In this document: in pieces, positions 12,016-23,883 of the stretch | Numbering within the stretch: position 1 is the stretch's first letter | Layout: every line of letters begins with the position of its first letter | DNA from: Hericium rajendrae | Taxonomy: Eukaryota; Basidiomycota; Agaricomycetes; Russulales; Hericiaceae | Assembly: GCA_033439255.1 (NCBI GenBank) | Contig: CM065887.1 | Span: 1,798,001-1,862,000, forward strand | DNA: 64,000 nt | Direction of reading: 5' to 3' | Position numbers and translations under genes: made by a program | The notes under the pieces: model-generated | Seen by the model: the letters and a program-made list of their open reading frames with translations, nothing else | Database searches by the model: none | What the model was told of the DNA's origin: nothing

Positions 12016-13111
12016 ATGCATACGGTCATGCCTCCATTCGCTCGGACCAAGATGATGGTCATATGGACGGCATCCATGTGGTGTACGTGGTTGCTGTACG
12101 CGGTGCTCTGCCTGTCAGCAGACATTGTCGACATGCTTCTGACTGTAGTCTGGCCATCTTGCACTCCCAAGCAGAGCATTAAGGTATACTCCACCACCAC
12201 CTGCTGCCCTATATCATATTGACTGAACCCCATCACAGCCTTCGGAGTGGGATGGACTCAGCGATGCAGAGGTGTGGTCCCGGCTATCTGGTGCACCCCC
12301 CTTGGTGCCACTTCACCAGGTCTATATGGTTCCGCCCAACGCTGTCGCCAAATGGGCTAGTATGCAGGGGCAAGAGTGCGCTGAAGTCAATGCGCTTGAC
12401 CTTGCTCTTCGCAGAACCACAATCCCTGTTCCCCGACGGCTCGCCGCAGTGAACAACGAGGATGGGGACCTTGCCCTCGTCATGGATCACATCCCGGGGA
12501 GGACATTGTCACAGGCATGGGATGAACTACGTTGGTGGGACAAGATCAAGGTCATCTTCGCCCTTCGGTGCTACGTTCGGCAACTTCGTCGGGTCATTGC
12601 CACACCCTCGACCCCACCTGGCCCAGTTACTCGTAGTACCCCACTTCGTGTGTCTGGCATATGGTTCGGCACAGACAGCCATGAGTTTGGGCCATTCGGT
12701 TCATATACCGCACTCGCGCAGTGGATGAACAAGCGGGCGATGCGTGGGTTTCAATTGATGGGTCTGGATGAGGGAGATGCACGGAGGCAGCTGCGCATGG
12801 ACACCTCGGAGCCCCTCGTCTTTACACATGGAGACCTCAATCCTCAGAACATCATCCTTGGGGACGATGGCAGGGTATGGATCATTGATTGGGGTATGTC
12901 TGGCTTTTACCCACCCTGGTTCGAATATGTATCATGCAGGTTTGGAGCATCGTTGGCAGGCTTGGGCAGAGATTCAGCTCGAAGAAAAGGTAGCTTGGAT
13001 CGCGCTTGGAAGTGGGCAGTGCCATTCATTTGTGGACCTTATTTCGAGCAGGACATATGGTATTCATTTGCTGCATCTACAATGCAATATGCTGATGTGT
13101 ACATAGTTTGA
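12016..13111 (+). CDS. APH-fold (aminoglycoside phosphotransferase-like) kinase
   Basis: Two exons, 12016-12183 and 12239-13111, with a 55-nt intron. The protein is about 346 aa. It belongs to the fungal APH/choline-kinase-like superfamily: HGDLNPQN at 12827-12850 is the catalytic loop (Asp base, Asn metal ligand) and IIDW at 12881-12892 carries the DFG-equivalent Asp. The nucleotide lobe reads LVMDHIPGRTLSQAW. The following GFYPPWFEYV is typical of the fungal subfamily. The substrate is unknown; these enzymes are not reliable indicators of antibiotic resistance. The first exon encodes a hydrophobic stretch (about residues 15-45) that could be a membrane anchor or signal. The segment after FEYV aligns less well than the flanks and may contain compensating frame changes, yet the frame stays open to TGA at 13109-13111. 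ATG 12016 is the first in-frame ATG. Confidence 0.8.
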
Positions 13112-13186
13112 GATACCCTTCGAATTTATATGACACCATTTACAAATACATTGACAGGTCCTCTCTGGGAGAACTTGATGTCCGAT

Positions 13187-13334
13187 GGACTAGGGAGCCG
13201 AGGGCTTCCTGTCCATAGGTTCGGAGGTTGCCGAGTCTTAGTCAGCATCCCACTTAGAAGAGTCTGCCTCCTCTATGTAGTCGGCATCCTGCTATCATCA
13301 TCCCTGGGCTTAGCTCCTGCCCTTGGGCCACTCC
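13187..13334 (+). repeat. Dispersed repeat, copy 1 of 3
   Basis: A 148-bp segment beginning GGACTAGGGAGCC and ending GGGCCACTCC. It recurs with small changes at 52856-53004 (+) and 62154-62304 (-). It has no coding sense in common. The conserved interior includes ATCATCATCCCTGGGCTTAG. It may be the end of a longer transposon or LTR family not otherwise present here. Confidence 0.65.
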
Positions 13335-13497
13335 ATCGATAGTAGCATTAATGTTTTCATTGCGAACTGAGTAAAGGTTTTTGATATTGAATCAATTCTC
13401 AGAAGATGACACGACAGAATTAGTGTCTAACAATGAGAACGGAATTCTGTTATCCATTGTCCCTCTTTCTGAAAGATTACGAGACCTGGTCGGGTGA

Positions 13498-13516
13498 TGA
13501 CCGTCCGGGACGGTCA
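13498..13516. repeat. CCG-N7-CGG palindrome, copy 5
   Basis: TGACCGTCCGGGACGGTCA, palindromic except at its centre, inside the first of two direct repeat units downstream of the kinase-like gene. Confidence 0.65.
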
Positions 13517-13610
13517 TACATCGCATGGCGGTTGTTTGGCGGGGCTTGCCTAATCAGTCCATGTCACCACGCTTTCCCTTCCCGCAAGTTTACGAGATCT
13601 GGTCGGGTGG

Positions 13611-13629
13611 TAACCGTCCGGGACGGTCA
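13611..13629. repeat. CCG-N7-CGG palindrome, copy 6
   Basis: TAACCGTCCGGGACGGTCA, inside the second repeat unit, 113 bp after copy 5. It differs from copy 5 only at the left edge. Confidence 0.65.
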
Positions 13630-14140
13630 TACATCGCACACTCTTATCCACTCGGCCAGACTGGCCCAGGTGAGCACGGACCATGCAGACTATTGTAGCA
13701 GTGGACGCAAGAGGCTCCAAATTACAGCCGTTTGGGAAAATGATGACAGTCTCCAATGCGGCGAGGAATTCTCGTGGTGTTGCCCAATCGGGCGTTAACA
13801 CCTCTCTAGCTCTTCCCCGACTATATGTACTGTCCACCGCGCGTTGACCCAGGATTTCCCGGCAGGACATTTGCCGGAAACAAACGGCCGGTTTCCGACA
13901 AATGTTCACCCAGGACACTTTGTGGAACATCAGCCCGACAATCTCCTGACCCACGCGATTTCCCGCCAATCACTGCGTTCCGCATACTCACTGCGGAACC
14001 CTCAGAATGGTTGGACCCGAATAGGCAGCGAAAAGTAATGCTTTTCCGGGCCTTTTCGGGTCGGTGTGAGCTTCTCTGATCGCGTCGAGAAAGTGATCTG
14101 GATTTTTACTCTATCGTGCTGTATAGAGTCAAATAGACTA

Positions 14141-14818
14141 CAGTTGCGGACAGTCAAAGACATCCAGTTTTGAGATTTGATTTTCTATCCTCCGAAACCC
14201 ATTGGAATCGAAAGCTTTTGATGAGAAGGGGATGCCCACAAAGTTTGAACCAAATCTGACGAGCCGTTCGCCCAAAAACCGGCATTTAGTGTTCCGACAC
14301 CTCCCAAAATTTGGCCGGCGCCTAAAACAAATCGCTAAAAATATACAAAAAATCCCAAAATGCTCCATTTGTTGAGCAGATTATGATTCCGTTACTCAAA
14401 TTTCGCCTGAGGCTCTCACAAAAGAGGAATGAGGCCGGACGCTTACCGGCGCTTCACCAGCGCTCCTCCCGTGATCTTAAGCGCCTGTGCCCGGCTGCCA
14501 CGGCGCGCTCTAAAGTTGCTCACTGTTGAAAACGGCCGAAAATCAAGGAATGGCGAGGAACAGCAATGGGCATGAGTCTCATTACTCAAAGGTGCTTAGA
14601 TTGGTGGTGAAGTTGCCACCCAAACGTCCGAAAGGGGTACACAATGTCGGTCATCCGGCGAAAAAATTTGGCCGGGCCATTTTTCTCGTGGGAAAGTCCC
14701 GACGAGGTCGTTTTTCGACGTTTTCGACCTCCCTGAGTCCGGTTCTGAGCTCAGTTTGGCCAAATAAATTCGCGTTTCGGCGCTACACAAACTGGATGCC
14801 TTTGACTGTCCGCAACTG
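14141..14818. mobile_element. MITE, Tc1/mariner-type, second family
   Basis: Left end CAGTTGCGGACAGTC... (14141-14165) and right end (14794-14818) are inverted copies over 25 bp with one mismatch. TA flanks both sides (14139-14140 and 14819-14820). The 678-bp interior contains no transposase frame. The end sequence is unrelated to that of the 11222-11757 element, so two different Tc1/mariner-like transposases have been active in this genome. Confidence 0.75.
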
Positions 14819-15074
14819 TACCTTTCCTGATGACATTTTCGGCGCGAAGAAGTTCAACTGTCTGAGGTTTCAAGCAACCCATATACTCTTTTCAGACTTG
14901 ATTCAGGGATCCAAAAAGACATGTAATTAAGTAGGATAGAATCGAAAAAGGTTACAGCTCTGGTACCCTGTCCTCGCCCGCCCCCGCTCTACCCCGCTTT
15001 TCTGCACCACCCACACCCTCCACAGCCCCGTAGAAAACATCTCGAGTGCCCCAGTAACCTAAAGATTTGTAAGT

Positions 15075-16653
15075 ATGAATCAACAAGAGCAAGATCAGCG
15101 AGCAATGAATGCAGCGCCACAGTTTCGCGGGCCTGTACGTACCACGCAAATATTGTACTGGCTCGTTGATATGCTGATCCACGGGCAGGCAAGTCTTCTT
15201 GAGCAGCTGCAAGGGCCTGATCTTGGCCAGGGAGGGGGGGTAGTGCGAGGCTACTATGGAGCCTTGCCCCAGCTTGACGGCGCGGTGCAGGCTATTCATG
15301 GCGGCATGTATGCACCGCCCGAACAGCCCCAGCTAGGACGCGCTGCCAACGCTATGCTGCACGCAATCCTCAGCACCTTCCTTTCCGCCATAGACACCCA
15401 GATCGACAGGCAGACGGTTAGCGAGACTCGCCAGGCAGTGGAATCAGCCCAAGCGTGTGCAATTTTTGAAGACATCGTCACCAGGAAAACAAGCCTAGAA
15501 GCTCATGCAGCGGCAGCTGCGGAAGCCACGGACGATGCAGACGGCAGCGCCAGTGCCAGCGGGAGTGGGAGAAAGAAGGCCGAACCTGTGAGAAGTAATG
15601 ATCATGGGGAGTTAAAAGTAAGTCTTGATTGTGGTCGGATGGACTTTAGTACTCACGGTCTCCACATTAGACCCTTCTCCATGATCTATTTGGAAGCTAT
15701 GTGGTTTTCATAAAGAGGCTTGCAATAAAACAGATAGCGATAAGATGACAGACCTACTTAACGCCCCGAAGGACCAGTCCGGGAAGGTTGTGCAAGATGG
15801 TGTGACAACCTGGTATCCGGACTGGTTCGCCAGGGTCGATACGAAAGTCAACACTGATTTTCTGGAGTACCTGGTCAAGCGGGTCTTCCAAAACGACGAG
15901 GTGAGTATGTGCGCTGTGAGATAAATGACCTTCTGTGCTCAGCCAATTATCGAACAGTGTCTCGAGAAGAACGGAGGGCTTCGTGCTATACCCAAGAAAT
16001 CTAGGTCTCCCTCAATCGCTGCAGCCATGGCTAAGTCCTACTTCCAATATGTAGCTGGAGGAGTTCAGCGCCGAAGCACGGAAGCAGGTCAGCAGAAGGT
16101 TGAGAACAATCAAAGGGGTACACAGCAGCGTCAGCGCCGAAAAACGGCAAGTAAATCCTGCAATGAGACAGATGATACGAAGGACTTACTTGTGACCAGA
16201 GAGTGAACGACAGGTGAGAATCGGCAAAGATATTCGAGCAGAAACTTGGTGTCAAGGATGCTGCGCAGTACGTGGGAACGGACTACAGCTCGGACATAGT
16301 CTCCGTACCTGAAGATGCCATGACGGAGGCAATAAGGCAGAGGCGTGATGACGTACAAGCCAGCAGGAAGTCTTGGATGATCAAGCAGCTGGCCTTCAGG
16401 CACAAGCTGGTGAGTTTTACCTCTGTTTAATGTGCACTGCGCTCATATTCGGGTTAGTTCATCTGATTCCTATGACTCCTTGACTATATCACGTACCTGC
16501 GCAAGGCCGGGAAACCCATGGACTTCCTCCTTGAGGAACTTGCCGTGGTGGAACAGTGGATGGGAAAAGAAGATAAAACCTGACAAATATGTGAGTAAGC
16601 AAGTGAAGCAAATGCTTGATGAGTTGGAGGAGGATTCTGCGGACGAGGCTTGA
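15075..16653 (+). CDS. Multi-copy agaricomycete orphan protein, about five exons
   Basis: Starts at ATG 15075 shortly after a pyrimidine-rich stretch. Exons are supported at 15075-15617, 15718-15900 and 15943-16150, then about 16226-16409 and a last exon beginning near 16458. Motifs: MTDLLNAPKD, then TTWYPDWFARVDTKVN, then AKSYFQYV, then a basic QQRQRRK patch, then a conserved block YVGTDYSSDIVS. I recognise the WYPDW...VDTK...N block as a family present in many copies in agaricomycete genomes, without known function. An Ala/Ser-rich, low-complexity linker precedes it (about residues 145-175). The end is uncertain: one frame gives ...VVEQWMGKEDKT stopping at 16583, another gives an acidic tail ...LDELEEDSADEA stopping at 16653. 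The family likely has both parts, so a frame change in the last exon is suspected. A nuclear location is plausible only from the basic patch. Confidence 0.6.
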
Positions 16654-17506
16654 TGGATGATGAAAGAAGAAGTAGGAAAGGGGCCTTGCTTTGTAAAAGA
16701 CTCGGTAGCAATGATATATGATCACATGGACCTCTGGCATGTGTACGAGAACAAACTGTATTAATACGTGTGAAATACAAAATTTCAGCGTGATTGTGAC
16801 ATCTGTAGCAGGCTTAGTGTGTGTGTTGGTTCTAAAATAAAAATGCACCCGTTGGATGGGCACCGTAGCCCACGTCTTGCCGTTGCCCACTTTGACAACG
16901 CTGCGTGCAACGTGGCCCGTGATCCAGTGCAAAGCAATCAGGGGGGGGCATGATACCCGAGTCGGGCTCGCAGTACTCATGGAGTTCCCACAAATGAACA
17001 TCCATTTTTTCAAAACTGTTGCTTTCAGGCATCAGCATCGAGATAGAGAAATGAAACAGACTTACAATTGAGTCCAGAGCCGTCCATGGAAGCCAAGCTT
17101 GGGCACAAGCCATCGCACATGGCCGAACCACATGGGTTCACCCTTGAAGTTATCAAATCAGAAGATCTCCATGAGCTCCCCACTCTTACGATGGAGATTG
17201 CCTTGAACATCATAGAATTGCACTTGAATCAAAGTCTGTGCTGCCATGCCTTTAGCAGACGTCGCCTGATACTGAACACCTTCGATCAAGACATATTCAA
17301 AGAATGTTGCCTTGTCTGACAACAGGACACTGTCTGCATGTTTTGGACACTCCGTTATGGCATGGTAATGTCAGACCAGGTTGAGCTGACGTAGCAAAAG
17401 ACGATAAAGCTCAGAGGACATTGCTCGACAAGTTTTGTGCAGGCTGAGACTGTATGCAACACCAACTAGAATGAGTGATTCGTTAGCACTAAGTGACTAT
17501 GTATAG
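16654..17506. other. Spacer, no gene supported
   Basis: Several short open stretches exist on both strands but none shows protein-like composition, splice structure or a known motif. The G run at 16941-16947 sits in otherwise unremarkable sequence. Confidence 0.45.
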
Positions 17507-17660
17507 TACTGTACCATTTCAGTTATAGGCTCGTGAATGTTGGGCGTGACTAACATTTTAAAATCCAACAAATCAAAAGAAAATTATACACACCATAAAA
17601 ACCTAGGCTCGCAGGTCTCTGTGACCTGTGATCTGAGCCTATGACTGAAATGGTACAGTA
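17507..17660. repeat. 154-bp foldback with 26-bp arms
   Basis: TACTGTACCATTTCAGT... (17507-17532) is repeated in inverted orientation at 17635-17660 with one mismatch over 26 bp. The loop contains AGGTCTCTGTGACCT, a smaller inverted repeat. It is the size of a short MITE or foldback element, set in AT-rich DNA. Confidence 0.65.
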
Positions 17661-19145
17661 GTCTTAGACTTGGAGGAAGAGGGCCGATGCTCTGCATGGC
17701 AATACGATTCCTTTTGAATTGTTCTAACTTTGTAGTGTTATTCTCACAGAATTAATAAGATAACAGAGAATTGAATATACTAGTATTTTAATGCTGCAAA
17801 GATCTCCATCTTCAAAGTATATTGTTTCACATCTATCTCTTATTTTTAAACTTTGTTACCAGCAAGAGTTGAACTAATGACAAAATAATGGTCATGTGCA
17901 ACAGCGAGCCTGGTCAGGCTCGCTGTTGCACATGACTTCTCAAAAATTGTGTTTACATTTATGAAGTACATAAGTGTGGCCTTTGAAAGTCTGTCAACTG
18001 TTGTATGTTGTTCAGATTGATTTTATTTTTGCATTCTAGGGGGTCTAAATCAGTAATTTGGCTATATCTCGGTCAATTCTTTAGCTATGAACATAAAGAC
18101 AAGTGTCTCTAAATAGTACTATTAATGACCATATTAACACGATTTTTACTGATTTTTTATGCTACTCAGTATGTGTCTGTTCTTAGATGATTTGATGATT
18201 TGCCCCTAGAATTGATCGATTTTTTCGATTTTTTCTTGCTTATAAATTGCTTATGTAATCCTCAGAATGGGCTCAATGACGTCTTTTGGTACGGCCGTAC
18301 AAGAAGATGTCATTAAGCCTGTTGATTTGATTATGTAAAACCTCAAAAAACTTCGAAAATAGTCAAATAGGAGGTTCTATGATAATTTGCATATATCTCC
18401 TTAAGTACTGAGGATATTCTCAGTCCCTTGATTGAATCAGGAAGCTCCATATTATAGCTTTCCATCGACACTAGGTACATTACAATTGGATGGGTGGATA
18501 AAAAGATATGGCCTCAACAAGGTTTCCCCTATCTCTAACACCAACCCTTCAGTAATTGCCACCGCATTTTCTCAATACATATCTGATGGTCTTCTGCAAT
18601 ATGCCGTTAGAAAGGTATAAATTAGGCCTTTCCAACGGTATCTTGAGCATGTCAATAGCACCACTCGTTGCACCGACCAGATGTGATTAAGTTGATCTTC
18701 TCTTTAAGGGTATCTTTTAAAGTGATTTACTCATATCTCAGTCATTTCTGAACCTATTCTCATGAAAAAAAAATGTCTGACTAGGTAAAATCTGTCTTTA
18801 TCATATAATTATAAACCACACTAACTTACATCAATGACAAGGTGCAGAATATCCTATTAAATATGTTTATCTGTTATCTCAACAAGTTTGCACTTTCTTA
18901 TACTAAAACCTTTCAGTTCTAATAAGACTAGCATTAATTTACATATGCATATAGTTTAACACTAATTGAATTTGATTTAGTAGACTGATATCTCTCAGAA
19001 ACATTTAAAATCACAAGAATGACAATTGTCAGAATCGAACCTACAACCTTACTTTAAGATGTGAGAAATTATTATTATAAAAGGCATTACATTGGCTGGG
19101 TGTCATCTTTTTTGAGTTGAAAAGCAGGTTAGAGTAAATGATTCT
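17661..19145. other. AT-rich non-coding tract
   Basis: About 1.5 kb of strongly AT-rich DNA without supported genes, next to the 3' end of the Tnp2 transposase remnant. It contains the hairpin at 17891-17936 and a lone B-box-like GGTTCGATTC on the minus strand near 19030 without a matching A box. The composition change suggests old, decayed transposon DNA. Confidence 0.5.
17891..17936. repeat. Perfect 46-bp hairpin
   Basis: Two perfect 22-bp inverted arms (17891-17912 and 17915-17936; arm begins GTCATGTGCAACAGCG) separated by only two bases. It is GC-richer than its surroundings. No coding role. It could be a tiny palindromic element or the source of a hairpin RNA. Confidence 0.8.
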
Positions 19146-22100
19146 AAGGAATCGTAAATATTGCACCGTCGGGGTCCACTGTGTCATTCTCTTCAGCAAA
19201 TTTTGCAGTAAGGCTCGCGACCGTCCCTCGTTCTTCCTGAGTCGCAGATGTCATGAGCCTGGAAAATTTGTGTTCCATCGACTCTTCCTTATAGCAACCT
19301 AGGTGATACAACTAGTAACAGTATCAGCTAGCAATCAGAACACGTTCGACATGTCATTGATTCTTACCAGATGAGAAGATTGGCATGTCCTCTGGAATTC
19401 TCGAAAAAATGTAGTCTCGAGCTCACCGCCAGCATGATTGTATGCTTTAAAACTCTTGAGGACCTTGTTCAATCATTTGAAGATGAATGTCCAAAAACCA
19501 TGGACAGGGCCAAAGCTTCGTATGAAATCAATGGTATGCATGGCGTAGTGGTGGTTAGGACGAATCACGGATAGTCCATATAACTGCAAACATTCATAAA
19601 TAAATTCCTATCAAGCAGAAGCAAGGGATTACTCACAGTCAAAAGCTCTTTGCAATAGCCACAAAGCAACGAGTCTGCCCACACAAGATCAGATACAATA
19701 AGCGTCCATTTGATGATCAACTTCAGCACCACAGAGAGCTTGAGGAAATTTGAAGGATCATCAGGGTGCAGCGAAAGTGATATACCTCCAGAAGGTTGCG
19801 TATGGTCAGTAGTATCGGTTTCAGGAGGATGACCAATGGGAGCATCCTAGGCAGCCTGATTATCCATGGCAGCATGCACGGACATTACGTACTCTGGACC
19901 CGCATCTATATCTTGTGTATTCAAGGTTTGCACCTCCACATTTTCACCCGGCTTGTAAATTCATGTTGAGTTCATGCCGAAAGGCAAAGATGTTAGTATC
20001 TCACCTCTGTCTCTGTGCGACACCTTTTATTCATGCCTGCCTGTCATTTCTGCTTGTCTTTCTCCTGTTTTTTTGCTGCCCGTACAGCTGCCGCTTTGGC
20101 GAGCTTTTCAGCTTTGGCCTTGGCAATATTGTTGATAACTGTTCTTCTTGCATCGAGTGTCATCTTCTCACTGTCCGGGAGATAAGAATCCCATAGCTGG
20201 GGCACCTGTATTAGGATTTGAGATGACGAAGGGCTTAAATTATTGAGGGACTAACCACAATGAGACCATAAACTGTAGCAAGGAGCAACCACTGGTCTGC
20301 AGTCAATGACCCTCCGGCCGGGATGCCGATATCTTTTGGAAGTTTCTCCAAGGCTGTGGGCACTGTAAACTGAGCATCCAAGCATCAGAATAACGTGCAA
20401 TATGAGCAGACTCATGAGCATCTCCAAGGGACAAACATACGTCTTGTAACATCTCGTGAAGTCTTCGCAGCTCATGGTTCTCACGTAACACCTTTCTCTG
20501 GACCCAGATGTGATAAAAATGACCTTTGACTAGCCCTATATCCTCTTCCATGTTAGACATTTGTCTGATGAACCAGACAGAAATAGCCATACCGAGAAAT
20601 AAGTTGTGCATCAGGTCAATCACAATTTGATCGACTATGTTGAAGTAAGGGAGGTGTGAGAATTCAGTGTACCACGTCGCCTTTTCCATTGCAAACTTCT
20701 TGCATGCAGTGTCTGTTTTGAGTATACGATATTGTTCACCGAGCACATGGTGTCCTTCGTTAGTGCGAGGAGGAAATGCTATGACACAAATCCGGTAAAC
20801 AAGATAAGGGTTGATGGGAAAACAAGGTACCATTTGGCTCAAAACTCGCGGGCAATAATTTTGCATTCTGCTTAATCCAGCATCTGGTACAGAAGAGCAT
20901 CTGGGAGTGTGAGCCAAAACTGCCTAATTTGTGAGCAGCCGGCTTATCACAAACTACAGCGACTAATATCACTCGTACACATCGCTCTGATGAAACGTGT
21001 GAGATTTCGCTCGAACATAGACATGCACTTACCATTGGGACATGAAGGAGTTGCAATGTTAATCTCATCCTTCCATAGGTGAATTAAATCACTAACAATT
21101 GGTCGCAAGAACCTTTGAATCTTGTCGCCAGTCTGCTCCTTGGGGTCAGGAAGGATGCTCGTGAGCAGGAGATTGGATGTCCTGTATCTAGAGCACACAG
21201 ATTATTGAAGGCCTAGTACATAAGAGCTTGATAGATACCTGTATTCTGGTGGCAAGTTGCAAATCGAAAATGATGTCAGACAGGAGGAGTGTGACAGTGC
21301 AATGTTACTGCAAATGTACGAGAACCTGGTGTAATGGATGGTTTATCAGTTACTACTATAGTCTTCTACTTTCTTACTCTTTTCTACCTGGCTTACTTTT
21401 CGAGTTTTGCAGAGTTTCCTTATTAGGATAGCTGAGTTTGAATCATGTACTTAGAGCGGATTTCCTTATTAGGAATAAGCATCTATCTTGCCAACTCACC
21501 ACCATCTGTCTGCTTTTGTCTCAGTCTCTGCTTGTTCTCCTCATATCTGAAAGGTTCTCTTGGGATCCAACCCTCAAAGGAAGGTGTGTGGCCCCCAAAA
21601 CCCTCATCAGGAGGTCTATATCTGCTGCTGGCCCTCAGAGGAGGTGCCAGCTCATCACTCATCTGCTTGGCTGCAGGACTGAGGCATCCTCGGTTCTGTT
21701 AGTTCTACCTCGTGGACTCTTTCTAGGAGGTCTACGACACCTTTATACCCTCCTTACTTGCTTGCCTACCTTGGACTTCCCGGGCAGTAGCGGCTCGACC
21801 TCTATCGTCCATTACACCTGGTAACTGTCAGCATTAAACCTGCAAAGGCCACAAAGTTCTGGAGGCTCACCAATCCACTCCCATTGTCAGCCTGATCTTG
21901 AGCTCTCCATCAGGGCCATGATGTTCATCTGGCCCATTGGAAAAGAACGGGCACTGGTCTTGACCACAAAGTCCATGGCACACTTCACCATCAAAGATAT
22001 CTTCATATTTACCTGGGGTTCTGACTCATTGTTGCCAAGTGTCCAGAGCATCTTCAATTCCTGGCATCACAAGTACCGATGGGAGCTGTTCCAAAAGAGA

Positions 22101-23299
22101 TAAATAGGGGTATTTGAAGCTAGGTATCTGACCTTCTCGCTTGTGCCCATGCCACGTCAGGTCTGAAAGGAACAAGTTAGTGTTGCAGTGCTTGCAGGTA
22201 TCTGGAGTCTCGCAAGAGGTGGGATATACGTCCTTGCAAGTCGCACAGACCGGCAAGATATGGACAGGCACATCAAAGCCAAGGGCACAATTGGCAGCCT
22301 TGAGAGTCTTGCAGGGTTCTTCCAAGTCTGGCACCAAGAATTTTAGAAGACATATGAAGGCATCCAAGAGTGCATGACATGCAATGTGAGGGAGGTGGAA
22401 TTGCAGATAAAGCCAGGTGACGAGAGAATATATACAGAGCACATGGCTGGGGATGTCAGCTAGGGCATCATCGTTATCGTCGCCAGAAATTGGCAGGTCC
22501 TCTGGAGCAAATGGGTCCTTGTCCTTATCAGCGAGCATCGGCGCAGGCACATCTAGCAGAGTCTGGCTCTCTTCATTGTTGGTGCCTTCGAGCTCAAGGT
22601 CAATAGGGTCTTCAGCTTCCTCAAAGTCTAGCTCGTAGTCAGGCTGCCAGTAAGCCTCAGTTGCACCACCAGCCAATACATGGACTTGTTGATCCTACTC
22701 ATCCTCTGTAAGATTGCTATACTTAATGGTACAATAGATGAACTTACTGTAGTCACATCTTGATTCTGCACGCTTTCCATTTCGGCATCGTACAACTCCT
22801 CGAATTGTCGTGCAACACGCCTGTCTTCCTTGGTGAATGGGTTGCAATGGGCCTCATAGGTTCTCAGAGGGAGAGATGTCGATGCTCTTGCTGGATTCAA
22901 TACCTCGTAGATCTCGACACCAGCCAGTAAGTCCTCAGCACAGTCAAAGTTTGGCCCCAGATCAGGCAGCTGACTTCCGTAGAGTTGTAGATTGAGATCT
23001 TGACGAGTGAGCATTCTGTGAGCAAGCATGTCAGATTCGATAACGGATAGCGTAGGCAACTGATCAAGATGACTTGGTCCCGGACCAAAGTCAATGTGCA
23101 TATCTGACTATGCGAGAGTACTGTTCATGGTACTTGAGTGCAGAGAGGGGGCATTGCAGGCAACAGGCTGGGAAGAAGAAGGTGCGAGCGACACAGAGGC
23201 CTCCTTCATCGTGGCCTGTTTGTGATATTTCGTGAGGCTCTTGCTGATGACATTCCCACCCTTGCACTTGGCGCATGTGCACCAAACAAGCTGAGACAT
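19146..23299 (-). pseudogene. Tnp2-type (CACTA/EnSpm-like) transposase remnant
   Basis: DDE transposase of the Tnp2 family as found in agaricomycetes, moving CACTA-like DNA elements. Reading from ATG at 23299: LVWCTCAKCKGG (N-terminal zinc-type cluster), an acidic region, HILPVCATCKDVYP with CKHCNTNLF (second cysteine cluster, about 22190-22270), FLRPIVSDLIHLWKD, VILVAVVCDKPAAHKLGSFGSHS, FCTRCWI, LPYFNIVDQIVIDLMHNLFLG (about 20580-20660), PAGGSLTADQWLLLATVYGLIV, VIRPNHHYAMHTIDFIRSFGPVHGFW (near 19490-19560) and a C-terminal block ending near 19146. Introns with GT/AG ends separate most blocks (for example one with the acceptor just before VPQLWDSY). At least two stops interrupt it: one after VHAAMDNQAA, and a TGA in FIFK-stop-LNKVLKS where the family has Arg. 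There is also a frame change near LVWADSL. Non-functional, moderately old. No CACTA termini were identified. Confidence 0.85.
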
Positions 23300-23883
23300 G
23301 GATGGGCAACCAGGATGAGCGCAAAGACAAAAGCAAAGACACAACGACGAGAGCAAGAAGCGAGATGTGTCACCTGCCATCCATCCAGATTTGGCACGAT
23401 GAAGGTGCATCGCAGCGCATCGGCATCACGTGTTGGACACCATCGTACAGAGCTCAAGTTCAAATGTGATTATCTCGTGTGTTGGCACATACTAAGCTCT
23501 AAGATTTAATATATGAGGGCAATGGCATGGAAGGTATGATGCTATGAAGTTAAAATCTACTTTACTGCCAGTTTGAGGTGATGGTATTCAGTTTTCTGAG
23601 AGGGAGGTCGAGATGGTATTTGCAGACATGCAGAGCTGAGGGTAGACATAGAATTACACACTGCAGTCGAACTAAAAGTACATCATGTCTACTGAATTGT
23701 TGCTTTATCCATTACAGGCTTACCCACTGCATGCTTTCTTTGCTTGAACACCTATCTCCAGCTCGCTATCGCTATCCATCATGGAGGTCGGCAGGCTGTG
23801 AACCCTTGCGAGCAGGTGTTCATGACTTGCCTGGCTGATACCTTGGCTGATGTCGGAGATGAAGTCGAAGGGATCAAGCCTGG
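23300..23883. other. Junction between Tnp2 and DDE transposase remnants
   Basis: About 580 bp without a supported gene. On the minus strand a short open piece begins MMDSDSELEIG near 23780, which looks like a transposase N-terminus followed by a splice donor, but no continuation was found. The DDE transposase reading stops making sense at about 23884, so a breakpoint lies there. Confidence 0.4.

Larger units (their letters stand above)
13335..14138. other. Spacer with a duplicated palindrome unit and a hairpin
   Basis: No gene is supported. A unit of about 48 bp (beginning TACGAGACCTGGTCGGG) occurs twice, near 13468-13523 and 13581-13636, each ending in a CCG-N7-CGG palindrome and ATACATCGCA. 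A hairpin with 15-bp arms (13867-13881 and 13891-13905, one mismatch; ACATTTGCCGGAAAC) follows. Confidence 0.55.

Noticed and set aside
15075-16653. Reading the 15075 gene as a transposase or helicase partner
   Set aside because: No catalytic triad, zinc cluster or helicase motif; the only recognisable block is the WYPDW-type orphan family.
19020-19060. GGTTCGATTC on the minus strand, resembling a tRNA B box
   Set aside because: No A box or cloverleaf-compatible 5' part within the right distance; the surrounding DNA is AT-rich and unpaired.
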